From Methanoculleus sp. UBA77 (GTDB lineage: Archaea > Halobacteriota > Methanomicrobia > Methanomicrobiales > Methanoculleaceae), in the NCBI GenBank assembly GCA_002499455.1, contig DALN01000161.1, forward strand, positions 1 through 16,429: a stretch of DNA of 16,429 nt, read 5' to 3'. The notes under the pieces are model-generated. The model did not search any database. It was not told the origin of the DNA and saw only the letters and a list, made by a program, of their open reading frames with translations. This document shows, one piece after another, positions 1 to 6,673 of this stretch. Numbering within the stretch: the first letter of the stretch is position 1; every line of letters begins with the position of its first letter. The position numbers were made by a program, and so were the translations under genes.

Positions 1-178
1 CCAGATGGAGGGCCTCCGGGTGAAGCTCCCCTACGACCCCTACGCCCCCGCGATACGGGCGCTTGAGGTAGTCGAAGGGGTCACCGTCGGGGATATCGCC
101 GAGGTCCTGCCGTCACGAATGCGCAATTACATATTGATACGGATTAAACCCTTCTCGGAAACCAGGATCTTGGTGTAG
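1..178 (+). CDS. C-terminal end of an unrecognised protein (partial)
   Basis: An open frame entering from the left edge (codons begin at base 2) runs 58 codons to a TAG at 176-178. Its product includes PYDPYAPAIRALEVVEG and MRNYILIRIKPFSETRI. It stops two bases before the ATG of the next gene, so the two are probably co-transcribed and perhaps translationally coupled. Codon third positions are strongly G/C, like the neighbouring genes, except in the last 20 or so codons, which are more AT-rich. I do not recognise the family from this fragment, and no catalytic motif, membrane segment or metal site is visible in it. Confidence 0.6.
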   Translation, partial: QMEGLRVKLPYDPYAPAIRALEVVEGVTVGDIAEVLPSRMRNYILIRIKPFSETRILV

Positions 179-180
179 CG

Positions 181-627
181 ATGGACTTTGAGAAGGTACT
201 CACGAAGATTGGGGAACGGGGATCGGACGTAATCGCGAAGGAGCTCCTCAAGGAGATCGAGGCCGAATACGGCAGGGTGCCCCTGATTTTTGAGCGGATG
301 GCGGAACGGCCGGAGATCCTCATCTCGCACCTCCTCTACAAGGGGGCCGTGGTCGAGACCAGCCAGCTCGAGCCGAAGACGATCGAGCTCATCAGCCTCG
401 CGGTGGGCGCGGCGCTCAAGTGCAGCCACTGTGTCGAGTACCACATGCAGTCCGCGATGGCGAAGGGCGCGACCCGGGCCGAGATCCTCGAGGTGATCCT
501 GATCGCGGGGATGCTCGCGAACTCCGCGGTCCTCGCGGACGCCTACCGGGTGGTGAACGGTTCGACCCCCTGCCCCTCGTGCGATATCAACGGCACTGGC
601 CTGGATAAGACCTGTTCTGATAAGTGA
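181..627 (+). CDS. Carboxymuconolactone decarboxylase (AhpD-like) family protein
   Basis: The 148-residue product has the CMD/AhpD fold signature: a helix ending in a redox pair C81-S-H-C84, followed by V-E-Y-H88 and the AMAKGATRAEILEVILIAGMLAN segment. CxxCxxxH is the active-site arrangement of AhpD-type peroxidase-reducing proteins. Many archaeal members have no assigned substrate, so a thiol-disulfide or peroxide-related role is inference. The C-terminus carries a second CPSC pair (C131, C134) and a further Cys145 beyond the usual domain, which could be a resolving or metal site. The ATG at 181 lies two bases after the upstream stop. asnB follows 16 bases downstream on the same strand, suggesting a small operon. 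Confidence 0.85.
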   Translation: MDFEKVLTKIGERGSDVIAKELLKEIEAEYGRVPLIFERMAERPEILISHLLYKGAVVETSQLEPKTIELISLAVGAALKCSHCVEYHMQSAMAKGATRAEILEVILIAGMLANSAVLADAYRVVNGSTPCPSCDINGTGLDKTCSDK

Positions 628-643
628 TCGGTTCCTTCTGAGC

Positions 644-2467
644 ATGTGCGGGATTGCCGGGCAGTTTGCCCTGAACGGGGGTGAGGCGGACGCGGCCCTC
701 GTCGGGGCAATGGCGGAACGGCTCGCTCATCGCGGGCCCGACGGCGAGGGAACCTTCTTCTCCGGCCCGGTCGGCCTCGCCCACCGCCGGCTTGCGATCA
801 TCGACCTCTCCGACGAAGGCCGGCAGCCGATGGGAAACGAGGACGGGTCGCTCCAGGTCGTCTTCAACGGCGAGATCTACAACTACCGCGAGCTCCGGGA
901 GGAACTCCTCGCCGCCGGCCACCGGTTCGCCTCCGCGACCGATACGGAGGTGATCCTCCACGCCTACGAGGAGTGGGGAAGGGACTGCCTCGCCCGGTTC
1001 AACGGGATGTGGGCGTTCGCCCTCTGGGACGGGCGGCGCCGCGAACTCTTCTGCGCACGGGACCGCCTGGGCGTCAAGCCGTTCTACTACACCGTAGCCG
1101 CAGGCTCGTTCCTCTTTGCGTCGGAGATCAAGGCGCTCAGGGCGCACCCGGAGGCAGGGAGGCGCCCGAACGACCGGATGCTCATGACGTTCCTTGCCTG
1201 GGGGGTCGCGGACCACACGGCGGAGACGATGTACGACGGCATCTTCCAGCTCCCGCCGGCCCACCTGCTCGTCGTCCGGGAGGGGGGTGCCGGGGCCCCG
1301 GAGCGCTACTGGGACTTCGCGATGAACGACGCCGTGCGGGGGGCCGATGACGCCTCCGCCGCGGGAAGGGTCCGCGAACTCCTGACCGACTCGGTCCGGC
1401 TCAGGCTCCGGAGCGACGTCCCGGTCGGGACCTGCCTCTCGGGGGGGATCGACTCCTCGACGGTCACCGCCCTGATCGACGACCTCCTGCGGGCCGAGCA
1501 CCCGGAGAGTGTCGGGGACCGGCAGCGGACCTTCTCGGTATGTTTCGACGATCCCCGGTTCGACGAGAGCCGGCATATCGACGTGATGGTTGCGGCGACG
1601 GGCGTTAGCAACCGCCGGACGACCCCCGACACGAACGGGCTCTGGGAGGATATCGGGAGGCTCCTCTATATGCAGGACGAGCCGTTCGCCTCGCTCTCGA
1701 TCTACGCCCAGTACTGCGTGATGCGGCTTGCCCGTGAGGAGGTGAAGGTGGTCCTCGACGGGCAGGGTGCCGATGAGCAGCTCGCCGGGTATATCGCCTA
1801 CCAGGCGCCCTACATCCGGGGGCTCCTCTCCCGTGGAAAGGTCCTCGCGGCACTCCGGGAGGGGTTCGGGAGCGCCAGGCATCACGGGTCGTTCCTCTCG
1901 TGGGCGGCCCGGCAGTTCTTCGTCCGGTCGGAGCGGCGGGGGCTCCTCCGGGGTCAGGCGCCGGAGGTCCTCCGGTATGCAGGATCGCTCGATGAGGTGC
2001 TGAAGCGGGAGGTCACGGCCTCGAACCTCCCCCTCCTCCTCCACTGGGAGGACCGGAACTCGATGGCCTTCTCGATCGAGGCACGGGTCCCGTTCCTCGA
2101 CTACCGGCTCGTGGAGTACCTCGCCTCCCTCCCGCTCGACCAGAAGATCCGCGGCGGCGTCACGAAGCACGTCCTCCGGCGGGCGATCCGGGGCCTCGTC
2201 CCGGACGCCGTCCGGTGCAGGATGGACAAGATGGGGTTCGTGACGCCCGAAGAGGCCTGGATGAAGGACGAGCTTTCCCCCGAGATCCTCGACCTCTTCT
2301 CGTCGCCGGAGTTTGCCCGGCGGCCTTACTGGGACGCGGAGCGGGTGCTCGGGAACTACCGGGAGTTCCTCGGCGGGAAGAGTCCGTATTCCACCGAGTT
2401 CTGGCGGATCGCCTGTGCGGAGTTGTGGTTGAGGCAATTTGCGACTGTCCGTAGGACAGGAGCTTGA
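644..2467 (+). CDS. asnB: Asparagine synthetase, glutamine-hydrolysing
   Basis: The 607-residue protein starts Met-Cys-Gly-Ile, so Cys2 becomes the N-terminal nucleophile of a class II glutamine amidotransferase domain (residues 1 to about 200, with HRGPDG at 29-34 and FNGEIYNY near 74-81). The synthetase domain follows, with the ATP pyrophosphatase loop SGGIDSS at about 266-272. It converts aspartate, glutamine and ATP to asparagine, glutamate, AMP and PPi in the cytoplasm. Paralogues of this shape also act in surface-glycan or natural-product clusters, but nothing nearby suggests that here. The last eight residues (ATVRRTGA) and the TGA stop are encoded inside the structured repeat that begins near 2440. 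The native C-terminus may therefore have been replaced or extended by the repeat. Confidence 0.95.
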   Translation: MCGIAGQFALNGGEADAALVGAMAERLAHRGPDGEGTFFSGPVGLAHRRLAIIDLSDEGRQPMGNEDGSLQVVFNGEIYNYRELREELLAAGHRFASATDTEVILHAYEEWGRDCLARFNGMWAFALWDGRRRELFCARDRLGVKPFYYTVAAGSFLFASEIKALRAHPEAGRRPNDRMLMTFLAWGVADHTAETMYDGIFQLPPAHLLVVREGGAGAPERYWDFAMNDAVRGADDASAAGRVRELLTDSVRLRLRSDVPVGTCLSGGIDSSTVTALIDDLLRAEHPESVGDRQRTFSVCFDDPRFDESRHIDVMVAATGVSNRRTTPDTNGLWEDIGRLLYMQDEPFASLSIYAQYCVMRLAREEVKVVLDGQGADEQLAGYIAYQAPYIRGLLSRGKVLAALREGFGSARHHGSFLSWAARQFFVRSERRGLLRGQAPEVLRYAGSLDEVLKREVTASNLPLLLHWEDRNSMAFSIEARVPFLDYRLVEYLASLPLDQKIRGGVTKHVLRRAIRGLVPDAVRCRMDKMGFVTPEEAWMKDELSPEILDLFSSPEFARRPYWDAERVLGNYREFLGGKSPYSTEFWRIACAELWLRQFATVRRTGA

Positions 2468-2514
2468 AAAAACGCGAAGCGTTTTCGATTTGGGACGGTT
2501 CTTTAGAACCGGAG
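2440..2514 (+). repeat. Structured repeat, copy A (three consecutive hairpins)
   Basis: This stretch holds three adjacent stem-loops. SL1 is CTGTCC/GGACAG (2445-2450 with 2454-2459, loop GTA). SL2 is AAAACGC/GCGTTTT (2469-2475 with 2479-2485, loop GAA). SL3 is GGTTC/GAACC (2497-2501 with 2506-2510, loop TTTA). SL1 and SL2 are joined by GGAGCTTGA (2459-2467), and SL3 is followed by GGAG. The TGA of the linker is the asnB stop codon. The same layout, with different stem sequences that still pair, occurs in copy C at the right end of the window, and two of the modules occur in copy B. The start TGCGACTGTC (2440-2449) is identical to 16361-16370 in copy C. Confidence 0.8.
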
Positions 2515-2527
2515 CGGGATACGGTGC

Positions 2528-2648
2528 CTCACGCAAAGGCGCGAAGCCGCGAAGTCTGGCGATTCACCCGCTCTTTTCGCGTTCTTCGCGGCTTCGCACC
2601 TAACGGTGCTCATGCTCCGGACGTTCCGTCCATCGTACTTCGCGTGAG
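2528..2648. repeat. Inverted-repeat composite between convergent genes
   Basis: CTCACGCAAAG at 2528-2538 is matched on the other strand by CTCACGCGAAG at 2648-2638 (one mismatch), forming terminal inverted repeats about 121 bp apart. Inside them, GCGAAGCCGCGAAG (2541-2554) pairs perfectly with CTTCGCGGCTTCGC (2584-2597). The unit could therefore fold as one long hairpin, or it may be two repeat copies inserted head-to-head. The same CTCACGCGAAG and GAAGCCGCGAAG strings begin copy C at 16326. The sequence looks like a dispersed intergenic element. No transposase or other open frame lies inside it. Confidence 0.75.
2584..2648 (-). repeat. Structured repeat, copy B (two hairpins)
   Basis: Read on the minus strand, it starts with CTCACGCGAAG 10 bp after the DUF1614 stop. 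A hairpin GGACG-GAA-CGTCC (2631-2619) follows, then the linker GGAGCATGA (2618-2610), then a hairpin GCACC-GTTA-GGTGC (2609-2596, using loop bases 2604-2601), ending with GAAGCCGCGAAG-like sequence. The linker is identical to copy C and one base different from copy A, while the stems are different in all three copies. Its position and strand match those of the other copies: immediately downstream of a gene and in the same sense. Confidence 0.75.
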
Positions 2649-2658
2649 CCCCTATGCA

Positions 2659-3390
2659 TCATCTGTTCTCCTCCTGCGGGCAGACCCCCGCCTTCTCCCG
2701 CAGGCGTCCTCCTGCATACACCGCGAGCAGGACCGAGAGCACCCCGGTGATGAAGATACCGTCGAAGATCCCCGCCCCCCCGATGGAGAGGACCGTCGCC
2801 CTCCCCCCGGCGAGCGCAGCGAGGACCGCCGGGTCGGCGAGGTTGAGGATGTCGGCGCCGAGCAGGGTGCCCATCGTCCCGCCGGCGTAGGCAAGCCCCG
2901 GCGCGGTGCGGCAGCCACGGGCGAGCAGGAGGCCTGCGGCGGCGCCTGCGAGAGGTGCGATGTAGAACGGCATAGTGATCCCGGTGCCCGGGACCGGCGT
3001 TGCAAAGGCGTAGGCGACGAGCGATACGGCGGCGATGGCGACGAGGGTCTTCCTGCACGAGACCCGGCCCCGTCCGACCATCTCGGCAGTCACGAAGAGG
3101 GGGATGACGGCTCCCCCGGCGTTGACCGCGATGGTGGCCCCGCCGAGAGAGATGAGCGGGATGTCGACGAGGCTCGCGGGGAGAGCCCCTGCGGTCACCA
3201 GTATAGCCTGGTAGAACCGGAGCCCGATCGACTCGAAGGCCTCCTCACTCGCGAGGAGCAGGTTGAATATGACCAGTGCCGGGATGAGGAGAGCGAGGGC
3301 GATGAGGATCTGCTCCGGGCCAAAGAAGATCGGCAGAAGAGCGATCGCGGGGAACTCGGTCTCCATGGGTTCTACCACGAATGGGCCCAT
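2659..3390 (-). CDS. DUF1614 family integral membrane protein
   Basis: The 243-residue product is strongly hydrophobic, with several predicted membrane segments (ILIALALLIPALVIFNLLL, LVAIAAVSLVAYAFA, the alanine/glycine-rich stretch around 150-165, and a C-terminal IFITGVLSVLLAVYAGG). The central LISLGGATIAVNAGGAVIPL and the late GGAGIFDGIFITG are characteristic of the DUF1614 family, whose function is unknown. The longest start is the ATG at 3390, with a weak GAAGGT upstream. An alternative ATG at 3366 (METEFPA) has a TATTTAA-like box about 30 bp upstream, fitting a short or absent leader, and is equally plausible. The gene converges on asnB, and the repeat pair fills the gap. Confidence 0.75.
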   Translation of the reverse strand: MGPFVVEPMETEFPAIALLPIFFGPEQILIALALLIPALVIFNLLLASEEAFESIGLRFYQAILVTAGALPASLVDIPLISLGGATIAVNAGGAVIPLFVTAEMVGRGRVSCRKTLVAIAAVSLVAYAFATPVPGTGITMPFYIAPLAGAAAGLLLARGCRTAPGLAYAGGTMGTLLGADILNLADPAVLAALAGGRATVLSIGGAGIFDGIFITGVLSVLLAVYAGGRLREKAGVCPQEENR

Positions 3391-3750
3391 GCGTTAAATA
3401 CCTTCAGCCGCTCCCATCGGAGCAGTGCAGCAGCCCCTCGCGCTTACTTCTTTCAAAGAACCCTGACTGAGGCCTTATTGGGAAACGGACACTTATTAAT
3501 ATATAAATAGTGCAAAGGCTTTATTTTATTGGCGATAAGAAATAGAAATATTCATATTGGGACAATTGAGATAAGATAATCCAGCAATAACTCCCCTGGA
3601 TACGTTAACAGGGGGTTGTCCGCACCTCTTTGTGCGGTATAGCGCAGACTGAGCATTATACCAGCAAATCAGACTCTATTCACAGACATTCAAACAGTCT
3701 GCGTCAGGGTAGTGGGTGATTGAATACGATTCCGTTGTATCTGAGCGGTC
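3391..3750. other. AT-rich non-coding stretch with promoter-like box and hairpins
   Basis: This 360-bp gap shows no convincing gene. It is far more AT-rich than its surroundings between about 3470 and 3600. It holds an AT box TTAATATATAAATAG (3496-3510) resembling an archaeal TATA element, readable in both directions. Downstream on the plus strand are two stem-loops: CCCCTG/CAGGGG (3593-3598 with 3609-3614) and CCGCAC/GTGCGG (3620-3625 with 3632-3637). They could belong to a small RNA, or to a leader of about 220 nt on the ABC-like gene. A weaker box, CATTATACC, lies near 3654-3662. No tRNA or known riboswitch pattern is seen. Confidence 0.5.
3496..3510. promoter_or_regulatory. Candidate TATA box
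   Basis: The stretch TTAATATATAAATAG is the best archaeal TATA-like match in the gap and stands in an otherwise GC-rich genome. On the plus strand it could drive a transcript starting near 3530-3535 that contains the two downstream hairpins. On the minus strand it could serve the DUF1614 gene with a leader of roughly 90 nt. Confidence 0.45.
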
Positions 3751-4488
3751 GTGCCTATGCCGAGGAGCACGAAGACTGTTACCGTTGAGGATCTGATCCA
3801 GTACCTGGAGCGGCTTCAGGCACGGGCTCCCATTCCGCTCGATGTGAAGGGCGGGGAGATCCTGGGTGTCCTCTGTACCTGCGGCCAGGGCCGGCGGACC
3901 CTGATCAACATCCTCATGACGATGCTCTTCCCGGTATCGGGGTTTGCCGAGCGGTCGCCGCTTGCAATCCTCGGGAATCTCGGGGACGTGCGCCGGAGCA
4001 TGGGTATCGTCCTCCGGGAGCCGGTGCTCGACCCTGCCCTGACCGGCAGGGAGAACCTGGACTTCCACGCACGGCTGCACGGGCTCTCCGACCGTGTCCG
4101 GGACCGGAGGGTCACCGAGGTCATCGAACTCTCCGGGCTCTCCGGGAGTGCCGATATGGCGGTGGAGGCCTACTCGCCGGCAATGGTTCAGCGCCTCGAG
4201 ATAGCCCGGGCTTTCCTTGCGCATCCGGGCGTCCTCTTCCTTGCCGAACCGACAAAAGGCCTGGACGACTCCGGCCGCAGGGAGATCTGGGACCTGCTCC
4301 GGTGGATGAACAGCGAACGGAGGGTGACGATCGTCTTTACGACGCACGATCTGGACGAAGCAGCGGCGATCTGCAACCGTGTTGCGGTGGTGGACGGCGG
4401 GGAGGTTGTGGCCCTGGACACGCCGGAGACCTTCAGCTCGCTCCTGGCGATCAGTGATCGGATGCTGAAATTTGACGGCACCTCCTGA
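3751..4488 (+). CDS. Degenerate ABC-type ATPase homologue (probable pseudo-ATPase)
   Basis: The 245-residue product aligns along its whole length with DrrA/CcmA-type ABC nucleotide-binding subunits, but key positions are changed. Where the Walker A loop GPNGAGKTT is expected it has C42-TCGQGRRT, so the ATP-binding Lys is Arg48. The Q-loop Gln is Arg89. The signature YSGGM reads YSPAM (141-145). The Walker B Asp before Glu166 is Ala165. The switch His199 (FTTHDLDEA) and the D-loop GLDDS survive. The frame is intact, with normal codon use, so it does not look like a decaying pseudogene. No permease adjoins it. The start is GTG 3751 or ATG 3757; neither has a strong ribosome-binding site. A non-catalytic, regulatory or structural role is inference. 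Confidence 0.8.
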   Translation: MPMPRSTKTVTVEDLIQYLERLQARAPIPLDVKGGEILGVLCTCGQGRRTLINILMTMLFPVSGFAERSPLAILGNLGDVRRSMGIVLREPVLDPALTGRENLDFHARLHGLSDRVRDRRVTEVIELSGLSGSADMAVEAYSPAMVQRLEIARAFLAHPGVLFLAEPTKGLDDSGRREIWDLLRWMNSERRVTIVFTTHDLDEAAAICNRVAVVDGGEVVALDTPETFSSLLAISDRMLKFDGTS

Positions 4489-4547
4489 CATCCCCGGCCA
4501 CTGGGGGGGTCAGAACTTCTTTATCCCTGCCGGTCATGATATGGTGT

Positions 4548-4982
4548 ATGGCTGACCCTTATCTGCTGCTCGTGCTCATGCTTGCCGCCGGGGGTATCGT
4601 CGCTGCCGTCCTTATCGGGGGGTGTCTCGACGGAAATCCGCCCGCCGGGAGCGGGATCGTCCGGACAATTCCGCCCGCCGAGGCGCTTACCCTGATCGAA
4701 GAGAAGAAGGGCAGTCCGGACTTTGCCGTCATCGATGTCAGGAGGCCCGACGAGTTTGCCGGCGGGCATATCGAAGGTGCAATCAACATCAACTCGGCGA
4801 CATTCTCGGAGCGCCTCGCCGAACTCGACCCGAACGGAACCTACGTCATATGCTGCCAGCGGGGCGGACGGAGCGCCGGCGTCCGGGATATGATGCGGGA
4901 TGCCGGGTTCCGCGAGGTCTACGAGATCAAAGGGGGAATGAGCGCCTGGACGGCCGCCGGACTCCCGGTGGTGAAGGGCTGA
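4548..4982 (+). CDS. Membrane-anchored rhodanese-domain protein
   Basis: From ATG 4548 the product has 144 residues. A hydrophobic N-terminal segment (about 5-24) ends in IGGC26, which resembles a lipobox although the N-terminus lacks the usual positive charges, so this is a lipoprotein or a simple membrane anchor. The rest is a single rhodanese domain: FAVIDVRRPDEF, GHIEGAININ, and the active-site loop C103-QRGGRS, with the catalytic Cys able to carry a persulfide. A sulfurtransfer role facing outside the cell is inference. A CTTTAT box near 4515-4520 lies about 28 bp before ATG 4548, which fits a leaderless start and favours it over ATG 4536. It converges on groEL. Confidence 0.85.
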   Translation: MADPYLLLVLMLAAGGIVAAVLIGGCLDGNPPAGSGIVRTIPPAEALTLIEEKKGSPDFAVIDVRRPDEFAGGHIEGAININSATFSERLAELDPNGTYVICCQRGGRSAGVRDMMRDAGFREVYEIKGGMSAWTAAGLPVVKG

Positions 4983-5003
4983 GCCGGACCCGCCCATTCC
5001 GGC
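4983..5003. terminator. Possible hairpin between convergent genes
   Basis: GCCGGA (4983-4988) can pair with TCCGGC (4998-5003) around a nine-base loop just after the rhodanese stop and about 45 bp from the groEL stop. No oligo-T tract follows, so a terminator role is weakly supported. Confidence 0.2.
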
Positions 5004-5047
5004 GGAAAAGAGTGGAGGAGGGGAGGTGAGCCTCTGGCCCCTGCCCT

Positions 5048-6661
5048 TCAGATGATGATGGCCGCGGTCTTCTGGTCCTTCTCGTCATCGAAGTCGGCGA
5101 TGGCGACCTCGGTCGAGAGGATCAGGCCTGCGATGGATGCGGCGTTCTGGAGCCCGAGTCTCACCACTTTCGCCGGATCGATGACGCCCTGCTCGACAAG
5201 GTTCCCATAACTGCCGGTCTTTGCGTTGTAGCCGAACGCGGGATCGTCGTCTCCTTTTATCGTGGCGATGACCTCCGCGCCTTCGGCGCCGGCGTTCTTC
5301 GCGATCTGCCGGATGGGTTCCTCCAGTGCACGCCGCACGATGGATACCCCCACCTTCCGGTCGTCGTCGAACTGCAGCGCGTCAAGGGCACTGATCGCCC
5401 GGAACAGGGTGACCCCACCCCCGGCGACCACGCCTTCCTCGACGGCCGCCTTGGTGGCGTTCAGGGCGTCGTCGATCCGCATCTTCTTCTCCTTCAGCTC
5501 GGTCTCGGTCGCCGCCCCGACCTTGATGACCGCCACGCCTCCACCGAGGTTGCCGAGCCTCCTGCGGAGTTCGTCCCGCTTCCACTCCGTATCGGCTATG
5601 TTGATCTGCGACTCGATGAGGCGCATCCGCTCTTCCAGGGCTTTTTTGTCTCCTTTTCCCCCGACGATCAGCGTCTTTTCTCCATCGATCTTGATCGTGT
5701 GGGCGGTGCCGAAGGCCTGCCTGGAGACGTTCTCCAGTTTCATGCCCCGGTCCTCGGAGATCACCGTTGCGCCCGTGAGGACCGCGATATCTTCCAGGAG
5801 CGCCTTGCGCTCGTCGCCGAACCCGGGCGCTTTGACCGCACAGACCTTGAGGGAGCCGCGGATGATGTTCAGGATCAGGGCCGCCTGGGCCTCCCCTTCG
5901 ATATCGTCGGCAATGATCAGGAGAGGTCTTCCCTCCTGCGCGGCGGTCTCGAGGATCGGGAGCATCTGCTTGAGGGAGGTGATCTTTTTGTCGGTGATCA
6001 GGATGTAGGGGTCCTCATGCTCACAGACCATCTTCTCGGGGTCCGTGACCATGTAGGGCGAGATGTACCCGCGGTCAAACTGCATCCCCCTGACCACATC
6101 AAGACCGGTCTCAAGGCTTTTAGCGTCCTCGACCGTGATGAGGCCCCCGTGTCCGACCTTATCCATCGCATCGGCGATGAGCCCGCCGATCTCCTCGTCG
6201 TTGTTTGCGGAGATGGTGGCGACCTGAAGGACCCTGTCCCGGTCCCTGACCGGGACGCTCGCCCGCCGGATGTGGTCCACAGTCGCCGCAACCGCCGCAT
6301 CGATCCCCCGCTTGACCTCGATCGGGTTGGCCCCGGAGGATATGTTCTTCAGCCCCTCCGTGAGGATGGCCTGGGCGAGGAGCGTTGCCGTCGTCGTCCC
6401 GTCGCCGGTCCTGTCCTGGGTCTTCTGGGCGACCTCTTTGACGAGTTTCGCCCCGATGTTCTCGAATTTGTTGTGGAGCGAGATCTCTTTTGCGATCGTC
6501 ACGCCGTCGTTGGTCACGACCGGGTTGGTCGGTTTGTCGATCACGACGTACCTGCCCCTGGGGCCGAGGGTGATCTTGACGGTGTCGGCAACCTTGTTGA
6601 CGCCGGCAAGGAGCGACTTGCGTGCGTCTTCATCGAAGATCAACTGCTTGGATGATGCCAT
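5048..6661 (-). CDS. groEL: Group I chaperonin GroEL (60 kDa)
   Basis: The 537-residue protein is a bacterial-type chaperonin, not a thermosome. It shows TLGPRGRYVVIDKP, NDGVTIAKEI with Asp52, GDGTTT with Asp87, and DALNATKAAVEEGVVAGGG with the catalytic Asp of the intermediate domain. The numbering matches that of E. coli GroEL. It forms the ATP-driven folding cage with GroES. Archaea normally rely on group II thermosomes; group I genes are documented in Methanosarcina and are thought to have come from bacteria, and this copy fits that pattern. The C-terminus ends DQKTAAIII and lacks the Gly-Gly-Met tail usual in bacteria. It starts 12 bases after groES, with a good AAGGGGGAG ribosome-binding site. 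Confidence 0.98.
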   Translation of the reverse strand: MASSKQLIFDEDARKSLLAGVNKVADTVKITLGPRGRYVVIDKPTNPVVTNDGVTIAKEISLHNKFENIGAKLVKEVAQKTQDRTGDGTTTATLLAQAILTEGLKNISSGANPIEVKRGIDAAVAATVDHIRRASVPVRDRDRVLQVATISANNDEEIGGLIADAMDKVGHGGLITVEDAKSLETGLDVVRGMQFDRGYISPYMVTDPEKMVCEHEDPYILITDKKITSLKQMLPILETAAQEGRPLLIIADDIEGEAQAALILNIIRGSLKVCAVKAPGFGDERKALLEDIAVLTGATVISEDRGMKLENVSRQAFGTAHTIKIDGEKTLIVGGKGDKKALEERMRLIESQINIADTEWKRDELRRRLGNLGGGVAVIKVGAATETELKEKKMRIDDALNATKAAVEEGVVAGGGVTLFRAISALDALQFDDDRKVGVSIVRRALEEPIRQIAKNAGAEGAEVIATIKGDDDPAFGYNAKTGSYGNLVEQGVIDPAKVVRLGLQNAASIAGLILSTEVAIADFDDEKDQKTAAIII

Positions 6662-6673
6662 GGGACTCCCCCT

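Noticed and set aside
587..2536. 649-codon open frame on the minus strand
   Set aside because: It is antisense to asnB and partly the CMD gene. Its Pro/Arg/Glu-rich composition is typical of a GC-rich shadow frame, while the plus strand encodes a clear AsnB.
2464..3510. 348-codon plus-strand frame
   Set aside because: It runs antisense to the DUF1614 gene and through the repeat pair. The product is low-complexity and charged, with no family features.
3590..3665. tRNA gene
   Set aside because: Two hairpins are present, but there is no T-loop GTTCRANNC or acceptor/anticodon arrangement.
3751..4488. Pseudogene call for the ABC-like gene
   Set aside because: There is no frameshift or stop, codon use is normal and the fold-defining residues are kept. 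A maintained pseudoenzyme explains it better, though early decay cannot be ruled out.
5048..6661. Thermosome (group II chaperonin)
   Set aside because: The sequence carries group I motifs, GroEL numbering and an adjacent GroES, and lacks the helical-protrusion features of thermosomes.
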